Origin: DAHUYF01 sp963789275
GTDB lineage: Bacteria > Pseudomonadota > Alphaproteobacteria > ATCC43930 > CGMCC-115725
Direction of reading: 5' to 3'
Length of the DNA stretch: 64,000 nucleotides
Assembly: GCA_963789275.1 (NCBI GenBank)
Contig: CAWBKF010000011.1
Span: 124,001-188,000, forward strand
Under the pieces are notes generated by a model, which saw only the letters and a program-made list of their open reading frames with translations, made no database searches and had not been told where the DNA came from. This document shows, in pieces, positions 7,570-17,439 of this stretch (position 1 is the first letter of the stretch; the number at the start of each line of letters is the position of its first letter). Position numbers and translations under genes: made by a program.

Positions 7570-7577
7570 CGCAGGGC

Positions 7578-9233
7578 CTACTTGTGCAGCTCGGCGATGC
7601 CGGGGAAGAACAGGTAACAGGCGACGCCGATCACGATGAGATAAACCAGCAGCGCGAAGGTCCAGCCCATATTGTGTCGGATCACCGCGCCCTCGTTGCG
7701 CACGAAGCGCGAGGTGGAGACGCCGACGCTGGCCGTCTGCGGCGCCACCGGCTTGCCGATCTCGGCCCCCACCGAGTTGAGCGTGGGAAGCAGCAGCAGC
7801 GGAAAGCCCAGGGTCTTGCCGACGAGCGTCTGGAAGACGCCGAACATGGCATTGGTCGAGGTGTTGCTGCCCGACAGCGCCACGCCGATCCAGCCAAGGA
7901 TCGGCGCCACGATGATGAAGCCGACGCCGATGGTCGAGAAGGCGTTGGCCAGCGAGGCCGCCATGCCGGAGTAGTTGTAGACGATGGCCAGGCCGAAGAT
8001 GAACACGCCGACCAGCAGCGCGCCCCACATCTGCTTGAAGGTCTTGGCGAAGATCTCGCCGAGCTGCGACGCCTTGAGCTGGCCGCCGCCCATCAGCAAT
8101 AGCGCGACGATCGCCCAGGCGACCATGATGGCGGTGCCCGGCGCGCCCGGCCTGAAGTCGAAGCCGATGTTGATCGCGCCGCCGCCGGCGGATTTGGCCG
8201 AGGTGGCGAGATAGCGCCACGAGGTCGCCAGCGACTTCGCCCAATCGAAGGGGCCGGTCCACAGCACGACGACCACCACCAGCACGATGAAGGGCAGCCA
8301 GGCGCCGAAGATCTCGCCGGCCGGCAGGCCATGGCCCTCGGCGCTCTTGGCCTGGACGCTGGCCGCTACCGGCTTGCCGCCATAGCCCATGACGGTGGCC
8401 GGCCGCCACACCCGCAGCAGGATGAGAAGGGCCGCAAAGCAGCAGATGGAGCCGACCACATCCGGCAGGAAGGGGCCGAAATATATCGCGACCGGGAGCT
8501 GGCCGGCGATGTAGCCGGCCGAGCCGACGATGGCGAGCGGCCAGCCGCCCTTCATGCCCTGCCAGCCGCTGACGAGGTAGAGAAGTATCCAGGGCGGCAG
8601 CAGCGCCAGGATGGCGACGATCTTGCCCACCGAGGCCGAGAACAGCATCTGCAGCTCGGGCTGCGCGACGCCGAGCGTGGCGGCGGTGACGGTGGCGAGC
8701 GCGATGATCGGCGAGCCGAGCGCGCCGTAGGAGACCGGCGCGTTGTTGGCGATGGCGGCGACGCGAATGGCGTCGAGATCGGGAATGCCGAGGCTGATCA
8801 GGATCGGCGCGACGAAAGCCCAGGGATAGCCGAAGCCGACGAGGCCCTCGAGCAGCGCACCGAAGGCCCAGGCGAAGAGCATGGTCTGAACCCGCACATC
8901 GGCCGTGCCTTGGGCGATCAGCCAGACGCGAAACTTCTCGAACACGCCGGTGATCACCAGGGTATTGAACAGCACGACCCCCCAGAACGTGATCCAGTCG
9001 ACATTCTGAATGCCGGTGAAGGACCCGTTGAAATAGGCGGTGATGCCGCTGTCGGCGGGCATGTGCCACACCCATACGGCGAGCAGGTAGGTGACGACCG
9101 AGCCGATCAATGTGGCCAACCAGGCGGAAACGCGAAAGACCGCCAGCATCAGCAGCAGGACCACGACCGGGATCAACGCGACCAGCCAGGTCAGAAAGAG
9201 ATTGCCGAGCGGATCAGGGATTTGCTGGAACAC
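7578..9233 (-). CDS. lldP: L-lactate permease family transporter
   Basis: A 551-residue inner-membrane protein with about 12-14 hydrophobic helices, the normal size of LctP/LldP proteins, which import lactate or glycolate with protons. Family motifs: 'WGVVLFNTLVITGVFEKFR', 'FGALLEGLVGFGYPWAFVAP', 'AAIANNAPVSYGALGSPI', 'LGWIGVALSGSNTSTNAMFG' and 'LNSVGAEIGKPVAPQTASVG'. The GTG start at 9233 sits 8 bases after GGGGAGG. The upstream open frame adds residues with no family match. No lactate dehydrogenase or LldR regulator is adjacent, so substrate choice between lactate and glycolate is open. Confidence 0.92.
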   Translation of the reverse strand: MFQQIPDPLGNLFLTWLVALIPVVVLLLMLAVFRVSAWLATLIGSVVTYLLAVWVWHMPADSGITAYFNGSFTGIQNVDWITFWGVVLFNTLVITGVFEKFRVWLIAQGTADVRVQTMLFAWAFGALLEGLVGFGYPWAFVAPILISLGIPDLDAIRVAAIANNAPVSYGALGSPIIALATVTAATLGVAQPELQMLFSASVGKIVAILALLPPWILLYLVSGWQGMKGGWPLAIVGSAGYIAGQLPVAIYFGPFLPDVVGSICCFAALLILLRVWRPATVMGYGGKPVAASVQAKSAEGHGLPAGEIFGAWLPFIVLVVVVVLWTGPFDWAKSLATSWRYLATSAKSAGGGAINIGFDFRPGAPGTAIMVAWAIVALLLMGGGQLKASQLGEIFAKTFKQMWGALLVGVFIFGLAIVYNYSGMAASLANAFSTIGVGFIIVAPILGWIGVALSGSNTSTNAMFGVFQTLVGKTLGFPLLLLPTLNSVGAEIGKPVAPQTASVGVSTSRFVRNEGAVIRHNMGWTFALLVYLIVIGVACYLFFPGIAELHK

Positions 9234-9514
9234 GGTAGTTTCCTCCCCCCATGAGACGGCTGCGGTGCCGACGCTCCCGCGCGGCGACACACCCGCTACC
9301 GCCCTGAAACCATTGGCAGCGGCGCGAGTTTTATGGCGCCAGTATCGACGTTGCCGCTATTTTGGGCAATCGATATCTCCACGGTCGGTACCCGGAAAAG
9401 CATGCCGGCTGCCGGTCGGGCGACGCTGGGTTGATGGGATGGCGCTTCGGATTTCGCCTCCGGCGTAGCAGGGTCGCGCAAAGGCGCACAAAAATCTTGC
9501 CGGGAGGAAAGCCG

Positions 9515-10039
9515 ATGACGCCAGTCATCGAGTTCACCCCCGAAGGCGATGCGGGGCAAGGCTGGGGCGGCCCGGGCGAGGGCTATGAATGGCCCGCCAA
9601 CGAGCACGGCATCTATATCGACTACAAGGGCTTCGTCTGAATCGGCGGCAACGGACCCGAGGACGGGCTGATCCTAAAATTCACCCGTGACGGCAAATTC
9701 GTGCTGCAGATCGGACATGAAGGCCCGTCGAAAGGCAGCAACGACCCGACCCAGCTCGGTCGTCCCGCCGACACCAATGGCGGGGTGTGGGATCTGGGCT
9801 TCTGGCCAGACCCGCAACAGACCTATCTCTTCAACGCCGATGGCGAGAACAACGAGGTGCGCGTGCTGAAGCGCGCCGACGGCACGGTGCTCGGCGCCTT
9901 CGGTCGCTCGGGCCGCCAGGCCGGGCAGTTCCATTGGGTGCATAATCTCGCGGTCGACAGCAAGGGCGACATCTACACGACCGAGGTCGATAATGGAAAG
10001 CGCGTGCAGAAATTCAGACCGGTGAACAGAGGCCCCTAG
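9515..10039 (+). pseudogene. NHL-repeat / amidating-lyase-like protein, truncated with an in-frame stop
   Basis: One reading frame runs from an ATG at 9515 (ribosome site GGGAGG) to a TAG at 10037-10039, interrupted by TGA at 9638-9640. Both halves belong to one protein: 'YEWPANEHGIYIDYKGFV' before the stop and 'IGGNGPEDGLILKFTRDGKF' after it, joining where related proteins read 'GFVWIGGNG'. A TGG to TGA change explains the stop. Later blocks 'SKGSNDPTQLGRPADTNGG' and 'WVHNLAVDSKGDIYTTEVDN' are NHL beta-propeller repeats. Compared with relatives of about 300 residues or more, the signal peptide and first repeats are missing, so this looks like a decayed gene. Confidence 0.8.
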
Positions 10040-10309
10040 GGCGCTCGACCCTTGCGCTCCTTGACGACCGTGCGCGATCAGTGGGACGCGGCAAGCGACA
10101 GCATGTCCCCCATGGAACGATTACGCTCCTAATTCTGTTCTTGATGCGCCCCAACGTTGCAGATTGCGGCTTCTCCCGCCCCGCTCGGCTGCGGGTCCTC
10201 CACTCGCTCCGCCGAGTGGAATGTATGCGTATGCCTCGGCGATCGCTCGCCGCCGATAGTTCGACTGGGAATAGGCGCCCGTGACAGCCAGACCGACAGG
10301 AGCACCGAG

Positions 10310-10870
10310 ATGCGACCGAATGTTCGGATGATCTTCGCCGCCTTTGTGATCATGCTGCCGCTGGCGGCTTGTTCCTCGCAAGGCGCTAACCTGCCGATGC
10401 TCCAGGTGGCCAGGACCGACGACACCACCTACCGGCTGGGGGCGGGCGACAAGCTGCACGTGGTCGTCGCCGGTGCCGACGACCTTACCGGCGATTACAT
10501 CGTCGGCGATAACGGCGCGGTCAACATGGAACTGGTCGGCGAGGTCAAAGCGGGCGGCTTGACCCGCACGCAGGTCGAGCGCGAGATGGAAGTGAAACTG
10601 GGCCAGGGTTTTGTCAAGAACCCGAAGGTGAGCGTCAGCGTCCTCTCCTACCGACCATTCTACATCTACGGCGAGGTGACGAAGCCCGGCGCATATCCCT
10701 ATGCCAACGGCATGCGCGTGATGAGCGCGGTAGCGACTGCCGGCGGCTACACCTATCGCGCCCAGGAGGGCTACGTCGTCGTGACGCGCGGCGGTCAGGA
10801 CGGCCGCGCGCTTCCCGACATGCCGATCCAGCCGGACGATATCATCCGCGTGCCGGAGCGCCATTTCTGA
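10310..10870 (+). CDS. Polysaccharide export outer-membrane lipoprotein (short Wza/ExoF type)
   Basis: A 186-residue exported lipoprotein with signal 'MIFAAFVIMLPLAAC' and lipidated Cys at residue 21. Residues about 38-115 are a Poly_export domain ('YRLGAGDKLHVVVAGADDLT', 'GEVKAGGLTRTQVEREM'). This is followed by an SLBB-type segment 'PFYIYGEVTKPGAYPY' and 'GMRVMSAVATAGGYTYRA'. It lacks the long C-terminal helix region of E. coli Wza, so it is the short type common in alphaproteobacteria and would form part of the periplasmic/outer-membrane exit for the polymer. The ATG at 10310 has an AGGAG site. It marks the left end of the exopolysaccharide locus. Confidence 0.92.
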   Translation: MRPNVRMIFAAFVIMLPLAACSSQGANLPMLQVARTDDTTYRLGAGDKLHVVVAGADDLTGDYIVGDNGAVNMELVGEVKAGGLTRTQVEREMEVKLGQGFVKNPKVSVSVLSYRPFYIYGEVTKPGAYPYANGMRVMSAVATAGGYTYRAQEGYVVVTRGGQDGRALPDMPIQPDDIIRVPERHF

Positions 10871-11193
10871 GTCGGACGAGTTGGCGCTTCGGGCCAGGTC
10901 CCGCCTGCCCCAGTCAATGACGCTGGCGTTGCGAGCACGGCAGCCAAGGCCGCAACGGTGACCCAGAGCGATATCCTCGAGCCGCGTCCAGCGTCTGCGT
11001 CCGATAAATCGTTGGTTTTGTGAATGGCTCTGCACACGCTCAGCAGGCGCTTTTTGCCAGGAACTATAGCGCGCATAAATGCGTTCTCTAAGCGCTCAGA
11101 AGTTATCAATGGCATCTCCGGCCTCGCCCGGTTTTTCGCTGTCTAAGCGGCCCTTTCTTGGCCGCATCGCCGAGGCGGAAGGAAAGATTGACG
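10871..11193. other. Intergenic stretch, nothing recognised
   Basis: About 320 bases between the export lipoprotein and two small genes. Open frames here are short and show no domain pattern on either strand. A purine-rich GGAAGGAAAG site lies just before the small gene at 11194. No clear promoter or terminator was found. Confidence 0.5.
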
Positions 11194-11373
11194 ATGGATC
11201 ACGCGCGACACCTGCGCGACGGTGCGGCCGAGTTCGCCGACCGCGCTGCAGCGCCAAATGACCCTCTTGCGCATCAGGTCTTCTCTGAGCTGGCGGTGAT
11301 GCGGCGCGAGTGCGCGGAGCGACAGGAGAGCTGCGCAACCGCATTGAAGCCGGTGTCCGATGTCGCCAGCTGA
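11194..11373 (+). CDS. Small hypothetical protein
   Basis: A 59-residue acidic and basic helical protein ('LAHQVFSELAVMRRECAERQ') with a good purine-rich ribosome site GGAAGGAAAG. It has no signal peptide or membrane segment and I do not recognise the family. Its 3' end overlaps the next small gene by 14 bases, suggesting translational coupling. It could be a cytoplasmic partner of that protein; function unknown. Confidence 0.45.
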   Translation: MDHARHLRDGAAEFADRAAAPNDPLAHQVFSELAVMRRECAERQESCATALKPVSDVAS

Positions 11374-11611
11374 GGCATTGGGATGGTTGCTACCGACCAC
11401 CAAGCGTCGCCAGAAGCCGAGGGTCTTCGTCGAAAATGCGGCGTTCTTCCGCGAGCGGCTGGAGCGAGCACGTGAGTTGCGCAGGCGCGTCCAAGAGCTG
11501 AACGCGATAGCCCTGACGATTGCCGATCGCGACGCCAAGTCGGGCGTGCTGGCCGCAGCCGAGACCTACGCGCGGCTGGCGAACGAGATCGAGGCCGATT
11601 TAGGCCACTAG
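11360..11611 (+). CDS. Small conserved helical protein (paralogue of the gene at 50938)
   Basis: An 83-residue protein whose second half 'ERARELRRRVQELNAIALTI' followed by 'SGVLAAAETYARLANEIEAD' is strongly similar to the minus-strand protein at 50938-51126 ('RRRVQELRAIAETI', 'SGVLAAIENYARLADEID'). The shared core suggests two long amphipathic helices. No signal peptide or membrane span. Finding two copies at opposite ends of the exopolysaccharide locus supports that it is a real gene. Function unknown. Confidence 0.6.
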   Translation: MSPAEALGWLLPTTKRRQKPRVFVENAAFFRERLERARELRRRVQELNAIALTIADRDAKSGVLAAAETYARLANEIEADLGH

Positions 11612-11827
11612 AACACGGGGGGCGACGTTCGACCGGCGTTTCGCCCGCGCCTGCTTTCACCCCCGCGTCCGCCCTCCCCCATGCTAATGGTCCGTAATGG
11701 CTGAGGTCCGACGGTCTGCCGAAACCGCCGATTGAACGATTGAACATCTGTGTCGTTAAAGTGACTGCGAGTTGGGTTTAAAGGGGGCCTAGCGCGCATC
11801 GGCGGCTCTGGAGCTTTGGTGCGGTCT

Positions 11828-12946
11828 ATGCCAGCCCTTCGCGAAGAAGCAAAAGCATTAACCTCACTTCGCGGCATCGCGGCGCTGCTCGTCGCAGCGG
11901 TGCACTTTCGCAAGGATTTCGGAGCATTCTCGTTCGACCACTATACGCAGTTCGTCGACAGGGGCTATCTGTGGGTGGATTTGTTCTTCATCCTAAGTGG
12001 GCTGGTAATCACCAGCGTCTACGGCGAACAACTCGCGGGGCGATTTTCGTGGCGAAGCTACGGTAATTTTCTCGTCAAGCGCTTGGGACGCATCTATCCG
12101 CTCCACGTGGCGATGCTGCTGGTGTTGGTGGCGCTCGAGACCGCAAAATTCTGGACGCAGGTCCATCATCCGGCGTTCTCCAGCAATTCGCCTCGCACTT
12201 TGCTGGCCAACTTTGCGCTGGTCCAATGCTGGGGTTTCGAAATCGACAACAGCGTATGGAATGCGCCTTCCTGGTCGATCAGCGCCGAATGGGTCGCCTA
12301 TCTCTTATTCCCGGTGATCTTGCTGGTTGCGCGGGCCGGTTTTCTCAGATTAGGCATGATGGCGGTAGTGGCGCCCTTTGCCGGGATCTTCCTCCTCGCG
12401 GCCGCTTTCGGCAATTTGAACATCAGCAATAACTGGCCCGCGATTGCGCGTTGCCTTCTATCCTTTTCGGTCGGTGCGCTCATTGCCATGCTCCTGGACG
12501 CGCCGCTCGGCGGAAAGTTGCGGGGCCTGTGGTCCGATCTGCTCTGCCTCGCCGCCCTTGCAGGGGCGATCACCGTGATGCATCTCGGCGCGTTCGACGC
12601 GCTCACCATACCGGCGTTCGCGGTGATCTGCTTTTGCGTGGCCCGCCCCGATTGCCGCGTCGCTCGCGTCCTGGCAATGCCGCCGCTGTACTATCTCGGC
12701 ACGATATCCTATTCGATCTACCTTACCCACTATGTGTTGCGCGGATTGTGGGTTCAGTTCGAGGATCGGCTCCACCTCGCCCCGTTGACCTTCTGGCCCG
12801 GCCTGACCAGTTTTCTAGGTGTTCTGACCCTCCTGGTCTGCACGTCATCAGCCACCTATCGCTTCATCGAGAGTCCTTGCCGAGACGCGGTCCGGCGATG
12901 GCTGTCCACCGCTCGGCCATTGCCTCGCGGCGCCCGCGCAGTCTAG
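11828..12946 (+). CDS. Acyltransferase 3 family membrane protein (OafA/ExoZ-like)
   Basis: A 372-residue inner-membrane protein with about ten hydrophobic helices, the typical size of acyltransferase_3 enzymes that add acetyl or other acyl groups to surface sugars. Landmarks: 'LTSLRGIAALLVAAVHFRKD' with the conserved catalytic-type His, 'GYLWVDLFFILSGLVITSVY', 'FLVKRLGRIYPLHVAMLLV', 'SWSISAEWVAYLLFPVILL' and 'LGTISYSIYLTHYVLRGLW'. It sits within the polysaccharide locus, so it probably decorates the repeat unit. ATG at 11828 was preferred to the TTG at 11816. Confidence 0.92.
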   Translation: MPALREEAKALTSLRGIAALLVAAVHFRKDFGAFSFDHYTQFVDRGYLWVDLFFILSGLVITSVYGEQLAGRFSWRSYGNFLVKRLGRIYPLHVAMLLVLVALETAKFWTQVHHPAFSSNSPRTLLANFALVQCWGFEIDNSVWNAPSWSISAEWVAYLLFPVILLVARAGFLRLGMMAVVAPFAGIFLLAAAFGNLNISNNWPAIARCLLSFSVGALIAMLLDAPLGGKLRGLWSDLLCLAALAGAITVMHLGAFDALTIPAFAVICFCVARPDCRVARVLAMPPLYYLGTISYSIYLTHYVLRGLWVQFEDRLHLAPLTFWPGLTSFLGVLTLLVCTSSATYRFIESPCRDAVRRWLSTARPLPRGARAV

Positions 12947-13138
12947 GAATCATCGGCCGCGCCACGCGCAAAGCCGACCGAACCGGCGCGATCCGGTATG
13001 TCGCGCGATCTTCAGCCATCGCTTGGCACTTGCACGTGGGTTCTTCCGCGATCCTCTAAATTGCGCCAAGGTGTTGCTAGAGGAACCATTCCGTGGGCGG
13101 GGCGTTTCGCCTCCGACCATGAACGCGGAGATCAATCG

Positions 13139-14704
13139 ATGTTTGTCGACGCGCGCACGCTGCCCGACGGCAGCGACGTCGAAGCGGATATCTGCATTAT
13201 CGGCTGTGGGGCAGCGGGAATTATGCTTGCGCGCGATCTCGCTGGTGGCTCGCGGCGTATCGCGGTGTTCGAAAGCGGTGGTTTCGAATTCGACGAAGAA
13301 ACGCAGGCGCTCTACGACGGCGAGAATGTCGGGCAACCCTTCCCGCCGCTGGCGATGGACCGACTACGCTATTTCGGCGGCACCACCAATCACTGGGAAG
13401 GCTCGTGCCGTCCGTTCGATCCGGTCGATTTCGAGAGTCGCGATTATGTGAAGAACAGCGGTTGGCCGTTTGGCAGGGATGAGCTCGAACCGTACTATCG
13501 GCGCGCGCACGACATCTGCCAGCTCGGTCGATATACGTATGACCCCAAGGATTGGAGCGCCAAGGGAGCGCTACCCTTTGATTTCGGTCCCGACGGTAGT
13601 CTCCGGTCGGGCATCTACCAATACAGTCCACCGACACGTTTCGGCGATGTCTATCGACATGACCTCGAAACGGCGCCGGGTGTCGTCGTTTATCTTCACT
13701 CCAACCTTGTCGATATCGAGACCGACCCCGATGCGCGCGCGGTAACCGGACTGCAACTCGCCGGCCTCAAGGGACCGCGGCTTCGCGCCAAGAGCAAGCA
13801 GTATGTCCTGGCCACCGGCGGGATCGAGAACGCGCGCCTCTTGCTCAATTTCAACAAAGTGCAGCGCGAAGGACTCGGCAACCGCTTCGACCTGGTCGGC
13901 CGATATTTCATGGATCATCCCTATATCCCAAACGCGGCCACTGTCCTGTTCGACGAACGCTCCGTCGCTCAGAAGTTCTACGATCGATTGGCGATCGACG
14001 GCCATGCGCAGTTCTATCTCTATGCGCCCGCCAGCGTATTGGAAAAAGCGCGCTTACCAACATTCTCCATCGTTATCCAGCGCGCGGAGAATCAAAATCA
14101 TGTTTTTGCCAAAGCCTCCCTTGTTTCCATCCTGCACGCGATCAGGTCGGGTCAATGGCCCGAGCGTCTATCGTACCACGTCGGACAGATCCTGCGCGGT
14201 ATCGAATACAGAATAGAGCAGAGCTACGACAAGCTGGTGCAAGCGGGGCCGTCGAGCTACGCCACGAACTACATGTGCGAATGCGCCCCCGACCCGGAAA
14301 GCCGCTTGACGCTGATTGAGGCAACAGATGCTCTCGGTCTTCGCAGGGTAGAACTCGACTGGCGTCTGCCGAGCGAATTTATCGATAACCTGCGCAGCGC
14401 GCACGGGCTTCTGGCGCAGGATATCGGTCGCGCGGGTCTCGGGCGACTGCGCATCAACGTCGACGAAGGAAATCTGGAGCAGCTGCTGCTGACCGGCCAT
14501 CACCACATGGGAACGACGCGCATGCACCGCGACCCCAGGAAGGGCGTGGTCGATGAAAATTCCCGTGTCCATGGACTGGCGAATTTGTTCATAGCGGGCA
14601 GCTCGGTCTTTCCGACCTACAGCTTCGATGATCCGACGATGACAATCGTCGCCCTCAGCCTTCGACTCTCGGATCACCTCAAGGCAACGCTCGTTGAGCA
14701 ATGA
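13139..14704 (+). CDS. GMC-family FAD-dependent oxidoreductase
   Basis: A 521-residue flavoenzyme. An N-terminal dinucleotide-binding motif 'ADICIIGCGAAGIMLARDL' is followed by 'LRYFGGTTNHWEGSCRPFDP', typical of the GMC group found in exopolysaccharide loci. The C-terminal active-site block reads 'GHHHMGTTRMHRDPRKGVVD', with catalytic-type His, then 'NLFIAGSSVFPTYSFDDPTM'. Where most relatives have Asn before the Pro of 'NPTLT', this protein has Asp. It has no signal peptide, so it is probably cytoplasmic. A second copy lies at 18717 and a small Tat-exported gene starts 4 bp downstream. It may oxidise a sugar or lipid-linked alcohol; substrate unknown. The ribosome site GGAG precedes ATG 13139. 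Confidence 0.88.
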   Translation: MFVDARTLPDGSDVEADICIIGCGAAGIMLARDLAGGSRRIAVFESGGFEFDEETQALYDGENVGQPFPPLAMDRLRYFGGTTNHWEGSCRPFDPVDFESRDYVKNSGWPFGRDELEPYYRRAHDICQLGRYTYDPKDWSAKGALPFDFGPDGSLRSGIYQYSPPTRFGDVYRHDLETAPGVVVYLHSNLVDIETDPDARAVTGLQLAGLKGPRLRAKSKQYVLATGGIENARLLLNFNKVQREGLGNRFDLVGRYFMDHPYIPNAATVLFDERSVAQKFYDRLAIDGHAQFYLYAPASVLEKARLPTFSIVIQRAENQNHVFAKASLVSILHAIRSGQWPERLSYHVGQILRGIEYRIEQSYDKLVQAGPSSYATNYMCECAPDPESRLTLIEATDALGLRRVELDWRLPSEFIDNLRSAHGLLAQDIGRAGLGRLRINVDEGNLEQLLLTGHHHMGTTRMHRDPRKGVVDENSRVHGLANLFIAGSSVFPTYSFDDPTMTIVALSLRLSDHLKATLVEQ

Positions 14705-14708
14705 GATC

Positions 14709-15101
14709 ATGATGTTGACACGCAGGATCGTGCTATTCGCGACAGGGATTGCCGGAGCACTCTGGTCGTCACCCCTCGGCTTCGCTGCACGGCCGGAGGC
14801 CGAGCCGTTACCGGCCGTGCGGTGCCTGCGCAATCTGGTTCTCTATCCCGACAGCGCGCGGCCGATCGGGCATCTCTACCGAAAGGCTTGTCCCGAAGAA
14901 GCCCGGTTGGATGTGGTGGCCCGGCTGATCATGGCCTCGATGGCGCTCGATGAAGGGCGCCTGCTTGAACTTGACGACGCGTCGCTGCGCGCACGCGCGA
15001 CATCGCGTATCCGCGCAGATTTCGCCGAAGGCCATGTCGTCGAAATCGGCGCTTGGATCCTGTCCCGCACCGAGGCTCGTCTCTGCGCTCTGCGGGTTTA
15101 G
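14709..15101 (+). CDS. Tat-signal small protein partner of the GMC oxidoreductase
   Basis: A 130-residue exported protein starting 4 bp after the GMC stop. The N-terminus 'LTRRIVLFATGIAGALWSS' has a twin Arg followed by a hydrophobic stretch ending near 'FAA', like a Tat or Sec signal. The mature part has 'PDSARPIGHLYRKACPEEA' and ends in 'EIGAWILSRTEARLCALRV'. I recall similar short proteins with an 'LS.TEARLCA' ending next to GMC enzymes, comparable in position to the small subunit of gluconate dehydrogenase, but I cannot name the family. It may help export or anchor a partner enzyme. Confidence 0.7.
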   Translation: MMLTRRIVLFATGIAGALWSSPLGFAARPEAEPLPAVRCLRNLVLYPDSARPIGHLYRKACPEEARLDVVARLIMASMALDEGRLLELDDASLRARATSRIRADFAEGHVVEIGAWILSRTEARLCALRV

Positions 15102-15381
15102 ACCGGCTGCTGGAGTTCCCCGGCCGGGACGCGAGTGACTGTCGTTACGACCCCCGATCATTCCGCGGCATAAGAGCGCAGATTGCACAGGCGCCGGTGG
15201 ACCCGGTACAAACGCCGCTGCATGAATTGGCAGCCTTTGCCTGCCCTTTTTGGGGAACCGGACCCTGGCCCGGCCGTTATCTTCGCGCCCTGCGCGGTGA
15301 AAATCACCGGCAGCACGACAACCAAAAGTGTAAGCAAGGGTCAGAATCCTTCCAGACCGCAGAGGGAGCTCTGGTCGCCGA

Positions 15382-15975
15382 ATGAGACAAGTGACTTCGT
15401 TCGTAACCGATCTCGGCGACTTCACGTTGCTCGCGCCCGCCTCTGCGCTTCTGCTGATTTATCTGCTGTACCTCAAATCCGTGGGGACAGCTAAAATCTG
15501 GCTATCGGCCGTGGCGCTATGCGTGATTTTGACGATCGCGCTGAAGCTTTGTTTCATGACCTGCGGCGCGCAAGTCCCAGGGCTCGATATGCAGAGCCCG
15601 AGCGGCCACACCAGCATGAGCGTGACGTTTTATGGCTGTTGTGCGCTGATGGTCGCGGGGGAAAAAGAACGAAGTGGTCGATTTGCGCTCCTTGCAGTGG
15701 CGTTCATGCTGGTGACCGCGATCGCGGTTAGCCGCTTGATTTTGCACACACATACCGCGAGTGAGGTTCTCGCGGGGTCGGCCATTGGGGCAATCTGCGT
15801 GGGTTGGTTCGGCATTCGATACCTCGCCTTGCCGCGGCCTTCGCTGCCCTGGCAGCCAATCATGGTCGCAATGCTCGTTCTCGGATTTGCTTTGCATGGA
15901 ATACACTGGAATATTGAAAGTCTTCTGAGAAATGCCGCTCAGCTCTTCCAGATAAACATCCAGATTTGCGCCTGA
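15382..15975 (+). CDS. PAP2 superfamily membrane phosphatase
   Basis: A 197-residue protein with about five to six membrane helices. It has the PAP2 motif 'SPSGHTSMSVTFYG' (PSGH) and a third motif 'SRLILHTHTASEVLAGSAIG', matching SR-x5-H-x3-D except that the last acid is Glu. The first KxxxxxxRP motif is not clear. Such enzymes dephosphorylate undecaprenyl pyrophosphate or lipid phosphates, so in this locus it may recycle the lipid carrier. The ribosome site is weak. Confidence 0.85.
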   Translation: MRQVTSFVTDLGDFTLLAPASALLLIYLLYLKSVGTAKIWLSAVALCVILTIALKLCFMTCGAQVPGLDMQSPSGHTSMSVTFYGCCALMVAGEKERSGRFALLAVAFMLVTAIAVSRLILHTHTASEVLAGSAIGAICVGWFGIRYLALPRPSLPWQPIMVAMLVLGFALHGIHWNIESLLRNAAQLFQINIQICA

Positions 15976-16173
15976 GCGCTCGCGTCGCGAACGTCGGTCG
16001 TTAGGACCCAACTCACTCCTAATGGGGAGAAAGTCGAAGATCGGCAGCCGTCAATGCGGCTGTTGGCCTGCTGGTATGCGAACGACATCCTTCTCAAAGC
16101 GTTACTCGGATCGGTGCGAGCCCGCACGCGGCAAGCATCGAGTCCGGGCGCAAGGATAGGACGAGGCAACCAC

Positions 16174-17163
<990 letters not shown>

Positions 17164-17439
17164 CGGGCTCGACTTGCTTCGCGATGCGCCCTGCCGGCCA
17201 ATTCTGCAAGCGCGGGGGGGCTTCCACCCCGTCTTCGTCGGGTCTCCGAGCAAGGTGCCGCCAGATCGGCTATCCGCGGCCAATCGTAAGTAGCCGCTCC
17301 TCGCCAGACACGCGAAGTAATCACTTCGGAAACCCAGGCGAAACGTTGCGCTGGAACCGAGCCCCCCCTCCCGCCGTTCAACCACCGCGCAAACAATAAC
17401 ATTGCTCCGGCGTGGCGGGGTAGTTTTCAAGAGGACAGC

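Noticed and set aside
11194..11611. Toxin-antitoxin pair
   Set aside because: Overlapping small genes suggest it, but no toxin or antitoxin motif is visible and the second gene's paralogue stands alone at 50938.
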